Part shown: positions 8,940 through 19,073 of the stretch, piece after piece
How the letters are laid out: each line of letters starts with the position of its first letter
Numbering within the stretch: position 1 is the first letter of the stretch
Source: Thermoplasmata archaeon
GTDB lineage: Archaea; Thermoplasmatota; Thermoplasmata; Thermoplasmatales; GCA-001856825
Direction of reading: 5' to 3'
Assembly (NCBI GenBank): GCA_021817415.1
Contig: JAKAUZ010000015.1
Location: 1-63,135, forward strand
Length of the DNA stretch: 63,135 nucleotides
Program-made: the position numbers and the translations under genes
The notes under the pieces: model-generated
What the model was told of the DNA's origin: nothing
Databases searched by the model: none
Seen by the model: only the letters and a program-made list of their open reading frames with translations

Positions 8940-9580
8940 ATCCTCTCCAGATCACATACGATGCGCAGTACACCCAGAATGGGAGCGCAGGCACAGCCCT
9001 TAAGTCCGTGACTGACTACTCTTTCACTACATGACCGTATTCATCCAATTTCCTCTTTTATCTCTCCGAGTGATCATTTGCCTTACCCTCCAAGGTATTT
9101 AAGATTTTTAGTCCTCTTTCTCCATCTTTGATCCTCCTCACAACTGTTGACGCATACTCAGGTGCGGCTAAACTATTCTTTAACTTCTGGTGATCCTCAG
9201 GAACAACATTTCATTTGGATTAAGTATTTTTAAAGATACAAGCGTCTAATATGCACATGCAGAAACACATGATGAATCTCTGGAAATACAGAGGAGAACA
9301 ATGTCCATAGCTGTTTACGGCAGATCATATGATCCTGAACTCGAGTTGGAAGAAAGATGACAGACTCTTAGGATGACCATAGTGATTGCTAAAATGCTAA
9401 CTGTGCGCGAGCTTAAGGTAGTCGACTATACTTGGATTGTTTAACGTAAATATTGTTAAGTCAGTTCAACCCAGAAGATCATTCATTCTCTCACAGAAAA
9501 AGGAAAGAAGGTAGGGAAAAGAGTTGAAGACTTGGAGCGTTTCCTGTAACAGGTTGTATTCAAGATTCGTTCATCGAAAA
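8940..9580. other. Intergenic with a possible decayed regulator
   Basis: No intact gene. Around 9300-9555 short frames such as MTIVIAKMLTVRELKVVDYTW and, after a stop, VSSTQKIIHSLTEKGKKVGK look like pieces of a small winged-helix protein interrupted by stops. The reading is weak. A TATA-like TATTTTTAAAG lies near 9225. Confidence 0.3.
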
Positions 9581-10525
9581 TCAATATTCCACGATGAACT
9601 GGCTGAATATTTCCCCGAATTTATCTCCGTCAACTATTGTCTTCCCATACCTTTCTATCTCTTCCCTTGAAGGTGGGCCATCTAAATAGCCTGGTAGTTT
9701 CTCACCGAGTCTTTCCTCAAAAGTTGGGATTAGGGTGTTTTCATAGAACACTCCCAGAGGTATCTTATCATCTAGCTCGAACGATTTTGCGATAGCCTGC
9801 ATAATCTTTTCTTGAGCCTCATTTTCGTCATTTACTGTGGGATTCCAATCATCAGTCTTCAACTCATAGACTCTCTTGTTGTAGTAGTCGTATGTGTGGA
9901 TGTCGTCAAAAGTGACACAAGGCTGAAGTATGTCAATAAAAGCAGATCCTTTATGCCTTACCGCCTGCTTTATCGTTTCCTTCAGATGATTTATTCTTGA
10001 AGAATAGCTCCTTGCAACGAAGGTGTATCCTGACGTCACCGCGAGCGCAATTGGGTTCACTGAATCCTGAATATTGGGTTCGTTGAGTGCCTTTGGTTTC
10101 TCCCCTCTATGCAGCGTCGGTGCGGCTTGACCCTTGGTAAGAGCGTAGACTGTATTATCGTGCATCATCACGACCAAGTCAATGTTTCTCCTTCCAAGTG
10201 CCACAAAATGGCCAAGTCCAATCCCTAGGAGATCGCCGTCTCCGGCGTTCACAAGCACATTGAGAGAAGGATTGGAAAGCTTTATGCCTTGCGCGAATGG
10301 AAGGGGCCTTCCGTGAAGCGTATGGACGCCGGTGGTGTTGACGAAGTGAGCTGTTTTACCGGAGCATCCTATTCCTGAAATTACCACTGTCTCCGCTGGA
10401 TCTGTTTTCATTTCAGCCAGTGCCTGGTACATGGCAGCCACTATCCCAAAATTCCCACAGCCTGGACACCAGTCATTCCATACATCTGTCCTGTAATTAG
10501 CGGCAGTCAATTCTCTAGGCTCCAA
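9581..10525 (-). CDS. 2-oxoacid:ferredoxin oxidoreductase, beta subunit
   Basis: A 314-residue protein with the family's WCPGCGNFG motif near residue 18 (cluster-binding cysteines), ISGIGCSGK, and the thiamine-diphosphate motif GDGD (about residue 95) through [10 protein letters not shown]. With the alpha/gamma subunit it oxidatively decarboxylates pyruvate, 2-oxoglutarate or related acids to acyl-CoA, reducing ferredoxin. It overlaps the alpha gene by 11 bases and is the last gene of a three-gene operon; the likely electron acceptor, zinc ferredoxin, is encoded nearby at 14460-14891. The exact oxoacid cannot be read from the sequence. Confidence 0.93.
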   Translation of the reverse strand: MEPRELTAANYRTDVWNDWCPGCGNFGIVAAMYQALAEMKTDPAETVVISGIGCSGKTAHFVNTTGVHTLHGRPLPFAQGIKLSNPSLNVLVNAGDGDLLGIGLGHFVALGRRNIDLVVMMHDNTVYALTKGQAAPTLHRGEKPKALNEPNIQDSVNPIALAVTSGYTFVARSYSSRINHLKETIKQAVRHKGSAFIDILQPCVTFDDIHTYDYYNKRVYELKTDDWNPTVNDENEAQEKIMQAIAKSFELDDKIPLGVFYENTLIPTFEERLGEKLPGYLDGPPSREEIERYGKTIVDGDKFGEIFSQFIVEY

Positions 10526-12407
10526 GATTCAACACCTCCTTCGAGGATCCAGAAAGTACCCTCCTAATTGCTTCGACAAGTTCGCTTAGGTAGATTGGCC
10601 TGCCAGTAAATTTGACTACATGTTTTCTTAACTCGTGGCCAGTATTCAATCGTACCAAAATGCCTGCTTGGCCCTCATAGTTGCACTCAACATCTACGAC
10701 GTTTTCGGGACCGACATCCTCGAAGATGCTCTCGACAGACTTTTTCGGAAATGGAACGAAAGTCCTGATATGGAAATAAGATGCTTTTATTCCTTCGTTC
10801 CGGAGCTGTTCCAGTGCTTTTATCGCAACTCCCTTGACGAACCCCCATCCCAGCAGGACGATTTCAGGATCTTTATCTCCGTAAAGCGCGTGTCTCCTTT
10901 CTTCAGGTATACTTTCTTCTATCAAATTCATCTTGTCCATCCTCTTCGTCATCATCTTTATCCTGTTCTCCGAATCTTCGTCGATGTGTCCATTCTCATT
11001 ATGCTCATCTCCCGTATACCACATTCTTTCATCGCCGATGAACGCCCTCGGAGAAATTGACGAAGTAAAGTCAAATCTCTGGTATCCATCGCCTCCATTT
11101 TTCACCAAGTTCCCTCTTCGCACCTCTATCTTCGATACATCCGGCAGAGGGATTGAGGCAATCGAGTTTGCTAGGAACTTGTCCACCAGATGGATAACTG
11201 GTGTTTGAAACATTTCAGCGTAATTCAGCGCATCAACGGTGTCCCAGAACGCCTCTGAATGGTCCCCTGATGAAAGAACGATTCTTGGAAACTCACCATG
11301 GGATGCAAAGACCGAAGATAGTAGATCACTTTGGCCCCCCCTTGTAGGTTGGCCCGTGCTGGGTCCCCCTCGTTGATAATAGGTGACCAAAATGGGTGTC
11401 TCATTTATTCCAGCCCACCCAAGTCCTTCTGTCATTAGGTCAAATCCTGGGCCGCTCGTTGCACTTGCACTCCTTGTGCCTGTCAGGGAAGCCCCGATTG
11501 CGGAGGTAACAGCGGCAATCTCATCCTCTGTCTGGAACACCACAATTGAGCCACGATCGCCTCCAACCTTCTCATATTTTTCCAGAGTAAAGCTTTCGTC
11601 TGCTGCAGGAGTTATGGGATAGTAGGACTGGAATCTAACTCCTCCCATAAGTTTCGCCATTGCAACGAAATCATTTCCACTGGCGACCACCATTTTTCCA
11701 CGGCTCAAACTGCTCTTTCCAAGACTAGGACGTTTATATGAGAACGCCTGAAGCTGTCTCGCTATTATTTCTGAAAAAATCATGTTGTGTTTCAGAATTT
11801 CACCTGATCTGAATCTCTTTTTAAGCCCAAAAGCAAGACTGGAACTTTCCAGTCCAACCAACGACGCTATCGAGCCGATCAGGATGCTGCTAACATACCT
11901 GGAAGCCTGGGCAGCAATTACGCTGGCTTCCTGCTGAAGCGCTCTTAGAAGTGAACTATAACTTAATGCGACAACGTTAATCTGTCTCCTTTCACTCAGG
12001 TAAGTTGACAACTCCCCAAGCGTTCCCCCGATGCCGTTGGCTTTAAAGAATTCATTCAATCTCGTTTTCAATTCAGGTTCCATGCTCAGTATTGAACCGT
12101 ACTTTGCGTTATCCTCATCTTTGTTGTAGATGAGATATCCTCCCCTATCTATCTCCTGAAAATGCGTGAAGACTGTCTCAGCATCCATTGCACCCACGAG
12201 ATCGACCGGATATGACAGATGAAATGGGTTTTCAGCGCCTGAAACGGTCGCATGAACGTAGCTGTGCCTTCCCTTGATGTTAGAGAAATATTCCCTATCA
12301 GACAATATCCCGTAGCCTGATTTCGCAAAGGACCATGATAGGACTTCTGAGGTTGTTTCAAGTCCTCCACCCTGTGGCCCTCCCAGGATATAACGCAATT
12401 CCCCCAC
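10515..12407 (-). CDS. 2-oxoacid:ferredoxin oxidoreductase, fused gamma-alpha subunit
   Basis: A 630-residue protein. Residues 1 to about 200 form the gamma (catalytic-domain) part starting [22 protein letters not shown]; residues about 240-630 are the alpha part with [31 protein letters not shown] and [16 protein letters not shown]. This gamma-alpha fusion with a separate beta is the Sulfolobus/Thermoplasma arrangement of the two-subunit enzyme. Its start directly follows the stop of the Cys-rich gene (12408), and its end overlaps the beta gene, so the three are one operon. Confidence 0.93.
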   Translation of the reverse strand: MGELRYILGGPQGGGLETTSEVLSWSFAKSGYGILSDREYFSNIKGRHSYVHATVSGAENPFHLSYPVDLVGAMDAETVFTHFQEIDRGGYLIYNKDEDNAKYGSILSMEPELKTRLNEFFKANGIGGTLGELSTYLSERRQINVVALSYSSLLRALQQEASVIAAQASRYVSSILIGSIASLVGLESSSLAFGLKKRFRSGEILKHNMIFSEIIARQLQAFSYKRPSLGKSSLSRGKMVVASGNDFVAMAKLMGGVRFQSYYPITPAADESFTLEKYEKVGGDRGSIVVFQTEDEIAAVTSAIGASLTGTRSASATSGPGFDLMTEGLGWAGINETPILVTYYQRGGPSTGQPTRGGQSDLLSSVFASHGEFPRIVLSSGDHSEAFWDTVDALNYAEMFQTPVIHLVDKFLANSIASIPLPDVSKIEVRRGNLVKNGGDGYQRFDFTSSISPRAFIGDERMWYTGDEHNENGHIDEDSENRIKMMTKRMDKMNLIEESIPEERRHALYGDKDPEIVLLGWGFVKGVAIKALEQLRNEGIKASYFHIRTFVPFPKKSVESIFEDVGPENVVDVECNYEGQAGILVRLNTGHELRKHVVKFTGRPIYLSELVEAIRRVLSGSSKEVLNLGA

Positions 12408-12716
12408 TCAACTCACCGCCCCTACCTCTTCTGCTGCTACCCTATCGTACATGAACCTTGTCGCTATTAAATGGTGATTGGAGATATGCTTCATCGCCTC
12501 CTCCATCTCAAATATGGGTGCTTTGCAGTCAATGCAATAGATCCAACCGGTGCTCTCAAATACTAATGACAGGTCATCCATAGCCATTTTATTCACAGTA
12601 TCACAGTCAGTCGGCGTCTCATTGAATACTACTTTCCCTTGTTTTTCGCAGAATCCAATGTATCTATAAACGGAATGAGGTATATAGTGCTCGCAATCTT
12701 CACAACTCATATTCAT
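12408..12716 (-). CDS. Small Cys-rich protein leading the oxidoreductase operon
   Basis: A 102-residue protein from ATG 12716 (MNMSCEDCEHYIPHSV). It has CEDC, FCEKQ, DCDTV and YCIDCKAPIF, seven cysteines that could bind zinc or an Fe-S cluster, plus His residues near the C-terminus (HISNHH). I prefer ATG 12716 to the TTG at 12740 because a TATATAA-type box (12741-12750) is about 27 bases upstream, giving a leaderless mRNA. Its stop adjoins the next start, suggesting an accessory role in assembly or electron transfer of the oxidoreductase (inference). Confidence 0.75.
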   Translation of the reverse strand: MNMSCEDCEHYIPHSVYRYIGFCEKQGKVVFNETPTDCDTVNKMAMDDLSLVFESTGWIYCIDCKAPIFEMEEAMKHISNHHLIATRFMYDRVAAEEVGAVS

Positions 12717-12865
12717 CGTTATAACATACTCCTTAGGCAATTATATCTCTTTTGTAGTCTCTCACTTCCTGCTACCTAATAGCAAAATGTCACTTCGCAC
12801 ATAACACGACCTAAGAAACTGTGACATCCGTGAAAAATTGATATTAGTGGGAATCGCTTCCATAG

Positions 12866-14116
12866 TTAAGATAACATTAATTTAAGATCTGAATCGGAGT
12901 TCTCAAAGATATCTTCTTTTCCACTTATGTCATTTTTCTGTTTCGTCATCTCATTCAGCACAAGTATTTCTCCATCTGGCCGATTTATTGCCACGTATCC
13001 TTCTATCTTCCCATCGCTTAAATAAACTATTGAGAATGATAGATCTTCTATCCGCCCCCTTACTAACTGTTTACCTGAATTCACTGTATTGCCAGCGGAC
13101 TCCAAGTGAAGATCAAAAATATCTGACCAAACTGTTGAAATGAAATCGAATTTCTCATGCTTGCCAGCCATATTCCTGGCAGCAAGCTTGCCGGTATACA
13201 ATGCATTGTTCCAGTGCTCAACTCTCCTCATTTTCCCCGTGGAGGGGTCGAAAACATTCGCTACGTCTCCAGCAGAGTAGACGTCCCTGTGACTTGTCTC
13301 CAGATATTCGTTGACTTTTATGCCATTGTCTGTCTTAATTCCACTCTTGAGTGCAATCTCAATATTCGGTGTTATTCCTGCTGCTATCAACACAAAATCC
13401 GTTCCAATAGTTTCCCCTTTCTCTGTCACAGCTCCCACTATCTTTTCCTCTCCCAAAAATTCACGAATAGAATCTTCTAGACGGAAAGCGACCCCTTTCT
13501 TCTCGAAGTACTCCTTTATGAGTGCAGAGACGTGCTTGTCTAGGAAACCTCCCCATATATAACTCCTTTTTTCTACTATTGTTGGTTTTTTACCAAGGGT
13601 CGCCATACTTGCAGCGATTTCAACTCCAATAAAACCTCCTCCGATAATGAGTGGCTTCTTGGAAAAGGAGAGCTCCTCTTTTATTGAGTCAGCGTCAGCA
13701 AGTGACCGGAGATAATGTACTCCTTTCTTGTCTTCCCCTTTTATTCCAGCTCTCCGTGGGCTCCCACCTGTGGCTATGAGAGCCTTATCAAATTTTATGC
13801 TTTCTCCTCTTTCAAGATAGGCTACTTTCTCTACTGGGTCTATGTTTGTTACTCTGTTTCCAAGAATCACCTTAAGATTGTTCTTCATGTAGTAATCCTG
13901 GCTCATAAAAAATAGTGATTCCTTCCTCACTTGATCCCTGAGGTACTCCTTTGATAGGGGGGGTCGATCATATGGGTATTCATGATCCTCAGTTACAACT
14001 ATTATCTTCGAATTTTTTTCTATGGACAGGAGTTCCCTTATCGCAAAGTAAGACGACACACCACTTCCGATGATGAGATAATTACATTCGAATCTATCAT
14101 TCTGCATAAACCCCAC
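12866..14116 (-). CDS. FAD/NAD(P)-dependent ferredoxin reductase-like oxidoreductase
   Basis: A 416-residue flavoprotein of the pyridine nucleotide-disulfide family, closest in pattern to dioxygenase ferredoxin or rubredoxin reductases: FAD fold IIGSGVSSYFAIREL near residue 15, YDRPPLSKEYLRDQ, NAD fold IIGGGFIGVEIAASMATLG near residue 155, and VYSAGDVANVFDP near 280. It lacks the redox CxxC of disulfide reductases. Located between the oxidoreductase operon and the zinc ferredoxin, both leftward, it could transfer electrons between NAD(P)H and ferredoxin; that link is inference from position. The first glycine-rich motif is slightly unusual (GSGVSS). Confidence 0.85.
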   Translation of the reverse strand: MGFMQNDRFECNYLIIGSGVSSYFAIRELLSIEKNSKIIVVTEDHEYPYDRPPLSKEYLRDQVRKESLFFMSQDYYMKNNLKVILGNRVTNIDPVEKVAYLERGESIKFDKALIATGGSPRRAGIKGEDKKGVHYLRSLADADSIKEELSFSKKPLIIGGGFIGVEIAASMATLGKKPTIVEKRSYIWGGFLDKHVSALIKEYFEKKGVAFRLEDSIREFLGEEKIVGAVTEKGETIGTDFVLIAAGITPNIEIALKSGIKTDNGIKVNEYLETSHRDVYSAGDVANVFDPSTGKMRRVEHWNNALYTGKLAARNMAGKHEKFDFISTVWSDIFDLHLESAGNTVNSGKQLVRGRIEDLSFSIVYLSDGKIEGYVAINRPDGEILVLNEMTKQKNDISGKEDIFENSDSDLKLMLS

Positions 14117-14459
14117 AAATATAGTAAAACAAATAATTACTTAACTAGTGCTTGAGGATATGTGCTACATTTTTGCTAATGGACCTATTGCCCGAGATTT
14201 GATTAGGGGCTGATAAATAAGTGTTTCCAGTACAGTTTGCAATCTAAGGAATTCCTTCATTTAATACAATCACTCTTTTCCAGCAAATTGATACCTAGAG
14301 TCAGAGACATTCTTCCAGCTTCAAACAAAATAACGATCGAGACTGTCCAAGAGGATTCACATCAGCGCTCAATTTACTATCTGGTATTCGTTATATTACA
14401 AGCACGATTGCAGCATTTCAAACATTGATGTAGAAGGGAGCTAGAAATTTAAAAAAAGA
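14117..14459. other. Intergenic, no gene seen
   Basis: A 63-codon frame at 14237-14428 has no protein-like composition. CCCGAG-N6-TTAGGG at 14191-14208 resembles the NO-island palindrome but has a six-base spacer and wrong distance to the gene start. Confidence 0.35.
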
Positions 14460-14891
14460 TTATTTCCTCATTGCCACTGATATTGCGTGGGTAGGGCATG
14501 CAGTCACACATGCGTTGCAATATATGCAATCCTGTTCCCGTACCATGTCCGTTTTGTCGGTTCTGTACTTTGCCCACAGTTCTGACCCTTTTTCAAGCAC
14601 TTTATCGTTCCCAGTACCTTTAACTCCAGGGTTTAAGAACCATTCATATACGTTTGTAGGGCATACATCCATGCAGGCCCCGTCCGCAATACAGGTCTCC
14701 CAATCAACTGCTACGTTAGTTCCGTGTATGCCCAATTTGGTGGGATATGGTTTGCCATCGGCATCATTTCTTTGCATCCCCTCCGCTCTCACTTCGTGTC
14801 CCTGATGCGACCCGGAGACTGGATATTCATTTGGTTTGTCAAAAAAGTCATCGTCAATGGGTTTTGGGTTATAATCTACTTCTCTTACCAT
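14460..14891 (-). CDS. zfx: Zinc-containing dicluster (7Fe) ferredoxin
   Basis: A 143-residue protein with an N-terminal zinc-binding extension (His in GSHQGHEVR and LGIHGTN) and two cluster motifs: CIADGACMDVCP, where Asp replaces a Cys as in [3Fe-4S] centres, and CIYCNACVTACP for [4Fe-4S]. This is the classic Sulfolobus/Thermoplasma ferredoxin, acceptor for 2-oxoacid oxidoreductases. Start at ATG 14891 is preferred because a TTATATA box (about 14909-14918) is about 24 bases upstream; the longer frame from 14951 adds an implausible N-terminus. Confidence 0.93.
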   Translation of the reverse strand: MVREVDYNPKPIDDDFFDKPNEYPVSGSHQGHEVRAEGMQRNDADGKPYPTKLGIHGTNVAVDWETCIADGACMDVCPTNVYEWFLNPGVKGTGNDKVLEKGSELWAKYRTDKTDMVREQDCIYCNACVTACPTHAISVAMRK

Positions 14892-14951
14892 CAGAATTAA
14901 TTGATATTGTATATAATAACATTTGGTGAGCTCCAAAATCACCAGGATCAC

Positions 14952-15274
14952 TTTGTTGGCTTCAAATATTACCCAATCTCTACGAAACTACTCCATTTTT
15001 GAGCGACCTGATTTATGATTAATTTGGTAAATTTCGCCTAGATGTAACATGGCAAAATCCTATTGAATGCATCAGACCTGATCTCCGTCGAGCTGCGTTA
15101 ATTTTTAAAGATTTTGGTTTTAAATGGTCGATCACCCTCGACTAGGATATTTCAGTTGTTAAAGGTCCGATTAGTCCCTAACTGACATTTTCTTATATGG
15201 TGAGCTTGGAAAACACTAAACTGATAGGGGTCAACTCTAAATATTCTCTCTCCATTTAATGCTCGCTGATAGTT
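14952..15274. other. Intergenic with promoter for the hemerythrin gene
   Basis: No gene seen. CTAAATATTC at about 15236-15245 may be the TATA box for ATG 15275. The island palindrome is absent here; only one half (TCCCTAACTG, near 15173) is present. Confidence 0.35.
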
Positions 15275-15787
15275 ATGAACGATCTCGTTGGGCTCCTCAT
15301 GATTGAACACAGTGCAATAAGACACATAAGTAAGTATTTCAACTTCAATAACGAGGATGATTTGGCAGGCTTCCACGAATATCTTAAAAATGTCCATATA
15401 GAGCTGGAGGAAAAAATAGTGTTCCCACTTCTCATATCAACAGATGATTATAGAAGCAAGGACCTTGCCCCTACTATTGATCAGTTGAAAGTAGATCATA
15501 AGTCAATAGATGACCTTGCAAGAAACATTTTGACACTCTGGGCCAATGAAGATAAGGTAACAGCTGTAGATAAAACAAAACTGTATTTCAGACTTTTGAA
15601 GGACCATAACAACAGCGAGGATAGCTCTATCTTTCTTCTCTGGAAAAATGTTGACGAAAAAGAGATGGTGACTGCAATGAAGGAGGCTGAAAATATAATT
15701 GACTCCTTTGGGCGGGAGTTATACACTGAACTGATGGCTCTTTCCCCTGCCGCGTATTCCTACCTGACTGCAACCCAAAAGAAATAA
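15275..15787 (+). CDS. Hemerythrin-like (HHE domain) protein 1
   Basis: A 170-residue helical protein with the diiron pattern of HHE domains: IEHSAIRHIS near residue 12, a helix with HIELEEKIVFPLL near 44 (H...E), VDHKSIDDL near 72 and LKDHNNSEDSSIFLLW near 112. It could bind O2 or NO or help repair iron-sulfur clusters, as YtfE/Ric proteins do. It is the leftmost of four such genes in 13 kb. Unlike two of the others it lacks the island palindrome, so it may be regulated differently. Confidence 0.85.
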   Translation: MNDLVGLLMIEHSAIRHISKYFNFNNEDDLAGFHEYLKNVHIELEEKIVFPLLISTDDYRSKDLAPTIDQLKVDHKSIDDLARNILTLWANEDKVTAVDKTKLYFRLLKDHNNSEDSSIFLLWKNVDEKEMVTAMKEAENIIDSFGRELYTELMALSPAAYSYLTATQKK

Positions 15788-16089
15788 AGGTTCCGCGGCT
15801 GGGCATATATGTTGATGGGCAGATGTGTAACTATAGAATATCTGCCCCCGGCAGGGATTTATTATTTTAACAATGATCAATGATTGAAGAATTAGGGATT
15901 TTATTTTAGAAATTGAAAATAGCATGATTCATAGAGTTTTAGTGAGCGTTAATAAGCCTTCTTAGAGGATACTCGTTGGATTCATTGATATCACATTCTG
16001 CAGAATAAAAGATAGCATACTGAGGCCCAATATGAGCGGTTTCTTCAGACCTACCTATTTTGCCTCTAATTCCATGTTAGTGTGATTTT
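15788..16089. other. Intergenic, no gene seen
   Basis: A/T-rich stretch between convergent genes. No repeat, RNA or coding signal recognised. Confidence 0.35.
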
Positions 16090-16338
16090 TTATTTAGAGA
16101 GAGGAACAAAATTGCCATAACGGTCTACTTCCCATTGTCCAGTAGGCAGTATTCTGTTGCAACAATTGCATATTACAAACCTTCCGGGATGTTGCCTAAT
16201 GTGCAAATCAAGCTTGATTCTATCAGGGAACCAGGCACCACAAAAACGCTTAAACTCATGATGGTGAGAAGGCTCAGCTGGTAGAAGGGGAGCTGAGATT
16301 AAAACCGTGCTGCTCATCTGTATCCCCTTCCATACCAA
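16090..16338 (-). CDS. Small Cys/His-containing protein, unknown
   Basis: An 82-residue frame starting at ATG 16338, two bases after the stop of the DUF1059 gene; an internal ATG at 16317 (MSSTVLISAP), preceded by GGGGA, may be the true start. The C-terminal half reads like a real protein: HHHEFKRFCGAWFPDRI, LHIRQHPGRFVICNCCNRILP and WEVDRYGNFVPL, with cysteines (CNCC) able to bind metal. It matches no family I know. Its position makes it the second gene of a palindrome-controlled operon. Confidence 0.55.
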   Translation of the reverse strand: MVWKGIQMSSTVLISAPLLPAEPSHHHEFKRFCGAWFPDRIKLDLHIRQHPGRFVICNCCNRILPTGQWEVDRYGNFVPLSK

Positions 16339-16340
16339 TC

Positions 16341-16520
16341 CTATCCCTTAATTGCTCTAGATATTTTGTCTTTAATTTCCGGCGTAATAGATTGTATATC
16401 ATGGCACCTCTTCCCGTGCGCCTTGATGATCTCTTCAATTTCTTCCCTTGTGGCAACTCCTCTCACTTCAAACCCGCATGCAAATCCCAAGTCACTGCAC
16501 TTAAAACTAAGTCCAGACAT
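16341..16520 (-). CDS. DUF1059-family mini-protein
   Basis: A 59-residue protein beginning MSGLSFKCSDLGFACGFE, followed by VRGVATREEIEEIIKAHGKR and CHDIQSITPEI. This is the DUF1059 pattern: three cysteines, CxDlGfxCxF, and the helical AxxxEEvxxxixxHaxxxH region. Function unknown. ATG 16520 has GGTGA eight bases upstream, and the island palindrome lies at 16567-16582 with a TATA-like ACTTATTCC between. Downstream gene starts two bases after the stop. The three cysteines could be a redox or metal site (inference). Confidence 0.8.
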   Translation of the reverse strand: MSGLSFKCSDLGFACGFEVRGVATREEIEEIIKAHGKRCHDIQSITPEIKDKISRAIKG

Positions 16521-16566
16521 CTCTTTTCACCGATTACATTATCCATTGCCATTGGAATAAGTTGCC

Positions 16567-16582
16567 CCCGAATTGTTTAGGG
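16567..16582 (-). promoter_or_regulatory. Island palindrome, DUF1059 promoter
   Basis: CCCGAATTGTTTAGGG, fitting CCCTAA-N4-TTAGGG with one base changed. Centre is 54.5 bases from ATG 16520 but only about 17 from the TATA-like box, so the promoter geometry is kept and the mRNA has a short leader with a GGTGA site. Confidence 0.65.
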
Positions 16583-16814
16583 GATGTCAAGAAGGTCACT
16601 TTAATTTTCTTGAACCAATCAGTTACAGTTCAACACCGGTGAATTAAAGAATTCGCTCGGCTATTACCAGAAATTGACGCTGATTTTTATTCCGGTTCAA
16701 AAGAGATCAAAATATTTCCTTTCTTGCAGGATTAGTGAGATGGAGGGAGGCTCATTTGATACCGGGCGGGTTGAAATTATACTTCACCTTCCTAATTAAC
16801 ATTAAATAAATAAT

Positions 16815-19037
16815 TTATGATGAATCCTCCTGCGGTCTCACCCCCTTTCGGAAGGTAAATAAGATGCCTAAACCAATGATAGCGAATCCAGCCATTGCAG
16901 TAACATCCCCGATCATTCTTAACCAGATTAAATCCCCAACTAAAGCAAGATGCCAGAATGGTGTAACTCCAGGGACAAGAGGTGACAGAGACTTCACGTA
17001 CCAGAATCCATATTTCAATTCAAACTCATATTGAAGTACGCCCAGTGGAAGGAGAGATAACAATGTCTGCAGAGAGAATCCGATTCCGTAGAGAACGGCC
17101 CCCCATCTCATATACTTCAGTTGACCATCCTTTAAGCCACCTGTCAGGTATGCTATCACCACCCACATCATAATTGATGGAAGGCCATAGGCCAGAGGAA
17201 ATGCCAGGTGTGCGTGTGCCATTACAACCTGCGTATCATGGAGGTAATAGTTCAAGAGGGGCATGTTCAGTAATCCGCCTCCAAAGGCTGCAGCACCAAT
17301 CCCTCCTCCAATTGCAGAAACTATCGTGAATATTAGAATAGTTTTCTGGAATTCGGTCTTGGCGTCAGTCTCTCTTCTAACCCACAACAATATGGCATAA
17401 ACTACCGCGAATCCTATTGCTATTGCCTCAAGAATTCCGACAATTGAACCTATGTATAGCCACACCTGCGGCTGGCCACCCCAGTAGTAATGGTGCGCCG
17501 TCCCTATCATTCCGGACACTATATCCGCAGTTGCATCCAGACCTATCAGGGCAGTCCCAAGTCTTACTGGGAAAAGTCCTGCTATAATGAGAAGCGTTAC
17601 TATTATCGTGACAATGATTGCAGGCCAGAAACCCTCTACGAAGGCATGTATCATGATCCACCTGAAGTATTCATCAACGGTGTAATTACCCCAGGGGTGG
17701 AATACAGGGAGTGCTCCCATCACGATCCCAAATCCGGTACCTGCCAGGGAAATACCAAGAACTTGGGTGAGAGGCCTGAGGTTTGGAATGGTTATCTTGG
17801 AGGCTTTAAAGAATAAGTAAGACATGTAGAAGACGAGCACTGCAATTACCAAAAGCCAGACAGTCCCTTGCGTTACAACATTCCTTCCCTGACCCCCAAA
17901 CATGAACCAGGGATCAAAGAAACCGTTATTGTAAGGTATGATCTGGAGATAATTTAGCATTATACCAAGGGCAGTCAGGAAACCGACACTAATGGTAGCA
18001 AGCATTACTCCCCAGGTCTGTCTCCTTGATAATTTCAAGCCAAAATAAGGTAAAACGAATAGAGAAAATACTACCCATGTTGCAACGATCCAGAGGACTG
18101 CAAGCGTGTAGTGCTCCGCATTGCCTATGTTAAAGGGTAGAATATTCAGAAGATTGATTCCGTAAAAAGTTGGGCTTGCGTAGAGATGGAAGATGTACTC
18201 ACCGAGCAGTCCCTGTACCGCAGCGGTAAGTCCTATTATAACCACGCCATACAAAGTCAACCTCTGAGTTTTCGTTGGTTTTGGAAGGGGAACAGGTTCT
18301 CTCGGATCATTCCAATACGACAGAAGCTTCATAAATACATAAGCGGCGAAAGGTAAAATACCGATGATGAACGCAAATGTCATAAGATCGGAAGAGACAA
18401 AAACATTTGAGTTAGGATGAAGAACCCCATTTGTGAATGGGTATCCGTTCGTATATCCCAGAAGAGATATCAAGGCAGTCCAGGTAAAGAATGCTGTCAG
18501 GTCAGTAACCACTGTCTTATTCGTAATGTAGTCTGGGATCAACCTGTTCTGTTCAGAGTTTTTCCCCAAATAGTTTTGATAGTAAGAGACGCTGTAGTTG
18601 AATGCACCCATGAATAAAGGTGAGACCGTCATTGTTTTTGAAGCTGAATTGAACGCTACGTGGAGGTAAGGTGATATGCTTTCGGCTTGTGATGTGTTGT
18701 TGGGATAGAATGGTTGTATGCCTAACCGTTCAGCTATGTAATTTTCATCTAACTGGATGGTGTATGATGTAAAATCAATACCAAAATAGCCTCCGAATCC
18801 TAGTACTGATCCGTAATCCGCAAGACCATATTTCTGATAAAGATACTTTCCGGAAGTTATTTCGTTCGAGGTAAAGATGGTCTGTCCATCTGATGTGACA
18901 ACTTTGTCTGGAACAGGGGGTAGATTTGAAAAGGTGTAGAAAGACATTGCAATCCAGATAACGTAAACTACCACGGTAGAGATGGCAACGATCATTGGCC
19001 ATTTGCTCTTCTTGCCTTTATAAATTTCAGCGGTCAC
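16815..19037 (-). CDS. norZ: Quinol-dependent nitric oxide reductase (qNOR)
   Basis: A 740-residue membrane enzyme reducing two NO to N2O with quinol electrons. The N-terminal extension (one helix near 13-33, an extracytoplasmic part to about 175) is typical of qNOR. Expected ligands are visible: His309 in GNAEHYTLAVLW and His610 for low-spin haem b, His608 (AHAHLAF) for haem b3, His464 (MIHAFVEGFW), His515 and His516 (GTAHHYYWGG) for non-haem iron, and Glu468. Start is GTG 19037, about 25 bases after a TTTTATTTAGG box, so leaderless. A variant of the island palindrome lies 43.5 bases upstream. Confidence 0.95.
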   Translation of the reverse strand: MTAEIYKGKKSKWPMIVAISTVVVYVIWIAMSFYTFSNLPPVPDKVVTSDGQTIFTSNEITSGKYLYQKYGLADYGSVLGFGGYFGIDFTSYTIQLDENYIAERLGIQPFYPNNTSQAESISPYLHVAFNSASKTMTVSPLFMGAFNYSVSYYQNYLGKNSEQNRLIPDYITNKTVVTDLTAFFTWTALISLLGYTNGYPFTNGVLHPNSNVFVSSDLMTFAFIIGILPFAAYVFMKLLSYWNDPREPVPLPKPTKTQRLTLYGVVIIGLTAAVQGLLGEYIFHLYASPTFYGINLLNILPFNIGNAEHYTLAVLWIVATWVVFSLFVLPYFGLKLSRRQTWGVMLATISVGFLTALGIMLNYLQIIPYNNGFFDPWFMFGGQGRNVVTQGTVWLLVIAVLVFYMSYLFFKASKITIPNLRPLTQVLGISLAGTGFGIVMGALPVFHPWGNYTVDEYFRWIMIHAFVEGFWPAIIVTIIVTLLIIAGLFPVRLGTALIGLDATADIVSGMIGTAHHYYWGGQPQVWLYIGSIVGILEAIAIGFAVVYAILLWVRRETDAKTEFQKTILIFTIVSAIGGGIGAAAFGGGLLNMPLLNYYLHDTQVVMAHAHLAFPLAYGLPSIMMWVVIAYLTGGLKDGQLKYMRWGAVLYGIGFSLQTLLSLLPLGVLQYEFELKYGFWYVKSLSPLVPGVTPFWHLALVGDLIWLRMIGDVTAMAGFAIIGLGILFTFRKGVRPQEDSS

Positions 19038-19073
19038 AATTGCAAAATGTACAGCCTAAATAAAAGGATGATA

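Noticed and set aside
14191-14208. CCCGAG-N6-TTAGGG near the FAD reductase gene as a further island palindrome
   Set aside because: Spacer is six rather than four bases and it lies 80 bases from the start, so the geometry does not fit.
14237-14428. 63-residue frame as a small gene
   Set aside because: No family likeness, no ribosome site and a biased composition typical of chance frames.
15160-15185. Half of the palindrome (TCCCTAACTG) before hemerythrin 1
   Set aside because: The second arm is missing at the right distance.
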